NCBI GenBank assembly: GCA_019633425.1
Contig: WSUB01000063.1
Location: 62,001-126,000 of the forward strand
DNA length: 64,000 bases
Reading direction: 5' to 3'
From: Tulasnella sp. 424
Lineage: Eukaryota; Basidiomycota; Agaricomycetes; Cantharellales; Tulasnellaceae
Shown one piece after another: positions 57,501-64,000 of the stretch. The stretch's first letter is position 1; each line of letters opens with the position of its first letter. The notes below the pieces were generated by a model that saw nothing but the letters and a program-made list of their open reading frames with translations, was not told the DNA's origin and did not search any database. The translations under genes were made by a program, and so were the position numbers.

Positions 57501-60500
57501 ATGTTCTCCTCACAAGGACCAAGTAGAGCAGGTAGCAGGCGACCGGGCCAACAACCTCAAAGACAAGCAGCAGGAGCAGGAGCAGGGGGGAGCCGTCTGC
57601 CTTCCGTCGCAGTCCAAACCCCACCTCGAACACCTCGCACCAATAACCTCCCTCTCCAAGTCGCCAGCCCCTTCAGCGGTCAAAATGTCTCTCGCTACCA
57701 CACGCCCGTATCCACCCCAATGCAACCCTTGAGGATGCAACATTATGGCGGTGGTGCTGCCGGTTTATCAAGCACTCGACAGCAACAACCGAGAGATTTT
57801 ACAGCCACTACTACTGGGATGGGTGAAATGGAGGTCGACGCCAGGAGCGAGTTCTCGTATTCCCAAGCTGGAGCGGAGGGAGCCAAGGTTGCGACTAAGC
57901 AGTATGCGAATAGACCTGAGCTGTCGGTCGCGCTGTCTGCTCAACTGCCGAGGGAGTTGCAAAAGGTTTTGGCTACTTGCGGTAGGTCTCGCGGGTCAGA
58001 ACGCCTTAACTTGGGAATTGTTGCTCAACGAAGCTTGTTGTTGGACCCACTCTAGACTTTCAAGCCGAAGCATACGCCGGCGGAATCGACCACGAAACCG
58101 GGTTTGGATACGTAGTCTCCCCAAGTACATGTTTCGCTTGGAACGCAACCACCGTGAGCCTTTGCTTTACTTGTCGCTCCCGCAAATCCACTGAGCATTC
58201 TTTTAATTCTAAAGACGCACTCGCTCTACCCGACATGCTACATATTCCCAATGCCGCCCGCCACAAGCACTTTAGGAAACCTCTTGACGCCCTTCGCATC
58301 CTTTGTTCCGTACGGAACCACCCGCGAACCGGGCCTCATCGTCGCTTCTGGGACAGGCGAACTGCGATTCTGGGATAGTGTTGATACAGGTCTTGCGGGC
58401 GCAGAGAATTACACTGGTACTCAGCTCGACCTCGTCACGGACGAATATCTCACTGGGTTGTATCGTTACGAAGTTCGTCTCTCTTCCTCTGAAGTCTGCA
58501 TCGAGTCTCGTTGCTAAACCTCCGCCCTCCATCAGAACCTAATCCACATCGCCCTTACCTCGAACGGCCGTCTGTTCCGCGTCACCATCACTACTCATAA
58601 CGGGAAATCCCAACTCGTCGCGACGCTTTTCGGCGGAGGCGGAACGAGCATGTTCTACCGTGCTACGACAGCACTCCTTCCGTTCTTAGGTGCCCAAGCA
58701 TCGATGCCAGGCTCAAGCGAAGTCGCTCTGGCTCTCGCTTTCGGCCAAAAACGAGGCAGACCGGGGAAGGACGTGTGGGTCTTGACGCAAAACCAACTCC
58801 AGAAGTGGTCCGTGCATGTTGATTCCTGGGAGCAGGTTTGTCGGCACTATTGGCTTCGTGATTCGGGCTCCGCATACTGATATCGACGAATGCATTTTAG
58901 CTGGAGCAACAGGTTGACGTCCGTCAGTTGATCGGCTCTCACCTGGAACAGGCCGTAGATATTCCTGGGGGGATGCAACGCGCTGCCCGGACGCAGGACT
59001 TCGAGCTCTTGGACGTTGGTGTCCGAAGGTGCGCAAGCTGACCGCCTCTCTTGATTAATACCTAATCCCTTAACTTCCTTTCGTCCGCTTCAGTGATGGC
59101 CAAATTCTGGTTCTCTTTTCGTATTCCTCGGCCACTTCTACTGGTTTCTCTTCGGGAAGCAACGCCTACACCTACTGTATAGCCAGGATCGGAGTGAAAG
59201 ATCCGTCTCGTCCAACAGTGCTTGCTCGGGATATCTTAGTTTCCGATATGGTGCGTCACTTTGTTACTGGTGTCGAGGGGCCCTCCGCTGAGATTTTATC
59301 GCAGAACCGTGATTCAAGACCAGCTACAGCCCCAAAGATGCTTCTCGTTGATGGCGGTGCGGCAGTGTTGGTGCAATTTGGAGGTGCCGTTGTGGTTGCC
59401 TCATTAGGTACGTTTACACAATAAACTCGTTAGTAGGTGGAAACTAATGCCTCGGCTCGCCTGAACAGGTGCCAGCTTCCGACAAACGTTGACCCTCAAG
59501 TCCCAATGGAACCGCACGCTCGGCTTCGGATTGACAAAGACCGATAGCCAAGCTCGCCTATCTGAAATTTCGGCTATCATCGCAGCGAACGGAGTTGTTA
59601 CCATCAAAATTGACCACGAAAAGATTGAGGACTTCCACGCGGAGTGAGTGGATGTTACCAGGGTGGAGTACCGGGGACAGGCTGACAGGATCGTTGTTTC
59701 TTTAGCACCCCAACGAATCAACTCAAGGCTACGTTCGAACAAGCTATTTTCTATGGAGCAAGAGAAGAGGCACGTACGACCTGACATCCGGTCACGAATA
59801 TGGCCTAACTTCCCGCCCCTCATAGAATCCTTTCCTGTTCACCGTCTCTCCGAGCGTTGAAGGGAGCTTTGATCAAGCAGCCTGCGCCGTTAGCAACGAG
59901 ATAGTGAATTCAAGTGGGTGCCTCCTAATCTCTGTGGAATCAGGGAACTGAGACCAGGCTTCATCAGGCTCCGTCTTGTTGCCGTCCATCTTGGACCAAC
60001 GTCTCCAACTTTCAAAGAGGATGGAACTCCTTCGAGCGCTGATCCTCTTTATCAACGAAAACGGAGTAGGAGGGCATGTGAGCAGTTTCTTTCTAATTCT
60101 CGACCCCCCTTCCCCTTATTGAAGCTGGTCGATCCTTAGTTGTCGACATCAGGAAAGAAGCTTTTGTCGGATGGTGCCGAGAAGATCTTCATGGCATTAA
60201 CGATATGGCAGCATGTCAATAACAACCCAGAGTAAGCCTTGTCTAACGTCATCACTTGAGTACACTCTGCTAATTAATGGGAACACAGGTCACGGACGGT
60301 TCTGGAAAACGCTGTGTTCAACTTCATACAGAGGTCGGGCAAGGCTTTTGGTGATGATCCAGTCCGCCTATTCTTCCGCACTAAGGTATATATTTCCCCT
60401 TCCACCCGCAACCGGCGTCAGGAGACCGTTTTCTGAACTCGCCCGACAGGTTGATGAATTCCAAGTGCTGTTCCGCGAGTTGTATGAACTCGTCCAACCC

Positions 60501-62644
60501 TCGACGAGTGGTTCCCGCCGCCAGCAGCGTAGCTATCTCCAAGACGTCAACCGAATCATTATTGTAAGTTTTAACGTTAGGCAACAAGCCCAAGGACAGG
60601 GTCTCATTCTAGCAATGTAGATCGCTTTCGATTCAATGTTGAAACACCGCGAAGAAACCCATGCCCTGTACGGTATCCCTGCTGATGATAGACGCGCATC
60701 ACAATGGACCAACGGGCAGACTATCGTGGACATTGTCTCCAATCTATTCGACGCTACGTCTTCGCTGTTGACGGAGCAAACCAAAGACAACCATGCTTCA
60801 GGACAGAAGCCTGATCGAACAGTTTTGGTTCTGGAGCTTCAGGATCAGTTGAAGCACTTGGCTGAGATGACATTCTGGGTATTCAATGAGAGGATCGCTC
60901 ATCTCCAAAGGTGTGTATCCTAGCAGTCACAGCCGCCAAAAATACGAATGGGACTGATTCCTCTGCGTTCAAGCCTCGCGAATGACACCGGAGACGACCG
61001 GGAACTTCACGGTCTCCGGGAGCGCTTCACCAACGTCCGAAAGCAGATCGCACAGTCTCTAGGTGAGAATCCCGCTTTGGACCCCTAGGTTTCGGTAGCG
61101 CTGACATTTATTATTCCCAGTTACCCACCACCTCTCATCCATCGCTTTCGGACTAGCCCAAAAGTACACAGACTTCAGACTCCTCGCCCATCTGTGCAAC
61201 GATTCCCAGGCTCTGCAAACACTCGACGGCAGTGCGACGGCAGACGAAATTAGTGAAGCGTATATCACTCAGTACCAGGATAAATTTGCCTTTGAGCTTT
61301 ATCAATGGTATACCGACAACGGTGCGCGTCGCTGATAATAAAGCTCGCCGATGCCTTGCGCTGACACTTTACTCTAGGCCAATTGCAAAAGCTTTTAGCT
61401 CAGGACCAGGTGCACCCGGAGTTATTGCACCGGTATTTAGAACTTCACCCCAACCCTCGAGTTTCGTGGCTTCACTATCTTTCCGCAAAAGACCTACCGG
61501 GTGCTGCGAATGCCCTAGTAGCGACAGCTCAAGAGGATCGCCGCGTCGTCTCTAAAAAGGTACGGTCTTCCAATAAACTGGGTTCTCAGCGCCTGACTGG
61601 TCCCGACAGGTCGAATTTGCTTTGGCCAAACTTTGTAATCTTGCTCAAGCCAGTGCATCAGATGAACGCACAAGCCCAGCTTTCGAGGCTGCTGCTCTAG
61701 GTATGATCGATGGCATTCCGACCCGTTTAAACAGCTCACTGAATTAGCAATTCAGTTTGCACCAAGGAATTAGAAACGATCAGTACATATGAGGAGTTAC
61801 GCCACGAGTTTTTGTCCATCGTCGAACACTTCTCAGGCGCAGAGGCGAATCGAGTAGACCAGCCCGAAGTCATCGCTCTGGCGAACCCAAGGCTAAGGGA
61901 GGGCACTGCAATTCGATCCGTTAGTCTGCCAATGCGTTTGCCCCATCCCCCCGCTTTTGATTGACCTTGTCCAAACGTTCTAGCACTTCAAAAACATTAC
62001 CCGGCAGATACTACAGGGGAAGACCCTAGACTTCGAAGACCTAATAGATGTCTTGACACTCAAGCCGCAGGATGAGCAGCTCATAAATGGATTTTGGGAC
62101 GCCATAGCGGCGCTCAACAAGTCAAAAGTCAGATACTGCGTGTATGACTCCTTCGAGCGCTCATTGATAGGATCCTTTACTCTCGAACAGCACGCACTGC
62201 AAGCAGGACGTGTCAAAAGCGCCCTTTCAACGATCTGGCGGCGGTTGTTGCTAAATGTTGAGTGAGTATCTCCCGAACACTTGTGCGGAACGATTCTGAT
62301 TGGCTTCCAGCTGGCGGACGGTTCGCCCTGGCCAGGGTATGTATGATAGCGATGTCAGCACAGCACTTCGCGGGACCATCGTCTTCCAACTCATGCACGA
62401 AATGATGGACCGACCGGATTGCAAGCACGCATGGCTTCGCCCACAAGACGCTTTGTTGATCCCCACGATGTCAGAAATCTCGGCGCGTTTCCCACAATTT
62501 AGCGACGCTCAAGCACAAGCCTTAGCCCAAGACTATCTAGAAGAGCAGGAGAACCTACAGATGGCCATAGATACTCTGGGGTTGGAAGAGCTGTATGACG
62601 CTACGTATCGAGAGGCCCAACTGGCTTCGAGCGAAGGGAGGTAA
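57501..62644 (+). CDS. NUP133: Nucleoporin NUP133 (Y-complex subunit)
   Basis: Long gene with many short introns from ATG at 57501 (MFSSQGPSRAGSRRPG) to TAA at 62644; I did not fix every border. The disordered Gly/Gln/Ser-rich N-terminus is followed by a beta-propeller: FVPYGTTREPGLIVASGTGE and LRFWDSVDTGLAGAENYTG, then LIHIALTSNGRLFRVTI, VWVLTQNQLQKWSVHV and DGQILVLFSYSS. The helical C-terminal stack shows the Nup133 signature FAFELYQWYTDNG / LLHRYLELHPNPRVSWLHYL, then KDLPGAANALVATAQEDRR and the end EEQENLQMAIDTLGLEELYD. NUP133 is a scaffold of the Nup84/Nup107-160 ring and in many organisms also locates to kinetochores, which makes the NDC80 neighbour notable. The first ATG in frame at 57444 is upstream and less likely to be used. 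Confidence 0.9.
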
Positions 62645-62965
62645 AATATTGTTGGATTGTATATATATGGTATCCTGGGTGTGAAAAAAGCCGGTTCACA
62701 TCGAATTGAGAGGGATCGTCAGAAGAGGTGAAAAGAAACTCATAACTAGAGACAGTGTAAAGGAAACGAAGAAAAAGAACGAGAGGATCCGAATGCAATG
62801 CAACACAAATGAGATGGAGATGTAAGTTAAATCAAAAGAGAAGGGAACAAGGAGAGTGGTGGTGAAAAGAAAATTCCACAAGCAAGAAAAATCATAATCA
62901 TATCTAGAACCGATTGACCGAAGGATCGATCCAGACGACCTATGGGTCAGGATGTCAGGCGCTTA
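62645..62965. other. Convergent 3' flank
   Basis: 321 bp between the NUP133 stop and the stop of the minus-strand gene. A/G-rich on the plus strand, with no gene seen. It holds both 3' UTRs. Confidence 0.5.
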
Positions 62966-64000
62966 TTACGCCACAGCCTGCAGGGCACGCACCCCAGAGT
63001 CTTCCGTTGGGGCAGGGGACGCCGCTTTGAGTCGTGCTGCGGCAGCACTGCTAGTTGATGTAATGGATTGATCGCGGACGCGTCTTACTCCTCCAGGCGC
63101 CGATGGTGATGACGTTTTGGAATTCCATGCAGGTTTGCGACTCCCTACGCTGGTTGTGGTGTCGTCGACGGATGCAGCTGCTGTTCGTCGAGAGCCGGAT
63201 GCAGAGGACGTTGAAATCCCCCGACGAGCAGAGGACTTTAGCGAGTTGGGAAGATCGTCATCGGCTTCCGAGTTGCGCAGTCTGTGGCCAAATTTTGCTT
63301 TTGCCGCAGGCTGGGGAGAGTCGGACTTTGTGTATGAGGATGAGTAGTTAGGAACACTGAGTAGATCTACACCCACCTCTGGACGGAGATAGGCCGTTGG
63401 CGCGAGCGAACTCCTCTTGCCAGGCGTCGATGATTGCCTCTGGGCTACAGCGCGGGCTTGAGCCTTGGCAGCTGCCACCGGATCGACAGTGATCTTGTCG
63501 GCACCCCAGTATGAGAAGCTCATCTTGCTCTTGCGATCTGAATCGTCCGAATCATTTCCATCTTCATCATCTGTGTCGCCGCTCTTGACTGGCTCAATTG
63601 CGACAACCCCTGAAGACCGAGAACGGCTGATGCTGAAAGAAGTGAATAAGGATCGTTAGTCCTTATTCTTGGCCCGCTCAAAAGAACACTTACTCCTCCA
63701 TGGAGACCATCCCTGGTCGAGATCTAGGCGCGTTACCGATTACCCAAGTCTCGATCTAGTGGAGCATAGGTTAGTATGGAGAAGGGGATGGTGAAGAATC
63801 AAACTTGCCTTGATGAATTTGTACAGATTGCGGGGTTTTAGTTGAGAGGCTCTCCTTCCAGTTGTCGCGTATTTTGCCTTCCCTGCCCCCAAATCAGGCA
63901 TAGAGCTGGTTCGCGAATTGGCAGGACCGGTCGCAAGCGGCAAGCTGGTGGTACCAGTCCTCTGGCATCGTAAAACGACGTCGTTGAACCGAACGAGCCA
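62966..64000 (-). CDS. Unrecognised Ser/Ala-rich protein (5' end outside window)
   Basis: Three or more exons are readable on the minus strand. The outermost enters at the window edge and ends at about 63807 (VRFNDVVLRCQRTGTTSLPL to RRASQLKPRNLYKFIK). A short exon at about 63694-63756 encodes IETWVIGNAPRSRPGMVSME. The last exon runs from about 63630 to a TAA at 62966, starting ISRSRSSGVVAIEPVKSG with an acidic patch DTDDEDGNDSDDSD and ending GVRALQAVA. The segment FSYWGADKITVDPVAAAKAQ may be a short structured element. The rest is disordered and rich in Ser, Ala, Arg and Thr. I do not recognise the family. No signal peptide or catalytic motif is visible in the part present. Confidence 0.7.

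Overview
The window is nuclear DNA of a filamentous fungus, most likely a basidiomycete of the Agaricomycotina type. Nearly every gene is cut by many short introns (about 50-80 nt) with GT-AG borders and occasional GC-AG, coding exons can be as small as 10-24 nt, promoters are rich in C/T, and the predicted proteins look like agaricomycete homologues. I reconstructed the genes by splicing exons by hand. Most models close with consistent phase, and the few unresolved junctions are flagged. I saw no rRNA, convincing tRNA, CRISPR array, or transposon coding sequence.

Layout. 1-3,383: 3' part of a SLT11/RBM22 splicing factor, tail-to-tail with the chaperonin subunit CCT4. 3,384-6,991: no recognisable gene. 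6,992-7,300: a small unknown protein. 8,100-15,821: two adjacent paralogous Zn(II)2Cys6 transcription factors (TF-1, TF-2); a third paralogue (TF-3) lies at 27,584-29,959. Between them are APN2 (AP endonuclease 2, 18,043-20,270), a secreted PL14-type polysaccharide lyase (20,871-22,225) and a gene-empty 5.4 kb stretch. 31,817-33,142: a diacylglycerol/sphingoid-base kinase-like enzyme. 33,584-35,392: a disordered protein of unknown function. 35,544-39,018: a 15-exon GH3 beta-glucosidase with a PA14 insert and no signal peptide.

41,023-62,644 is dense in cell-cycle and nuclear genes: CDC25 phosphatase, MOG1 (Ran), the RFC small subunit of the RFC4/yeast Rfc2 type, the CAF-1 large subunit, an M1 aminopeptidase, NDC80 and NUP133. 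RFC4/CAF-1 and NDC80/NUP133 are head-to-head pairs with spacers of 143 and 187 bp. The RFC4/CAF-1 spacer and the first CAF-1 intron carry ACGCGT and CGCGAAT-type sites that resemble G1/S (MBF/E2F-like) elements. The window ends inside an unrecognised serine-rich gene on the minus strand.

No wholly new system is evident. The most unusual items are the three-member Zn2Cys6 family with partly different introns through the zinc cluster, the shared replication-gene promoter, two GC-AG introns, and introns whose retention would keep the frame.
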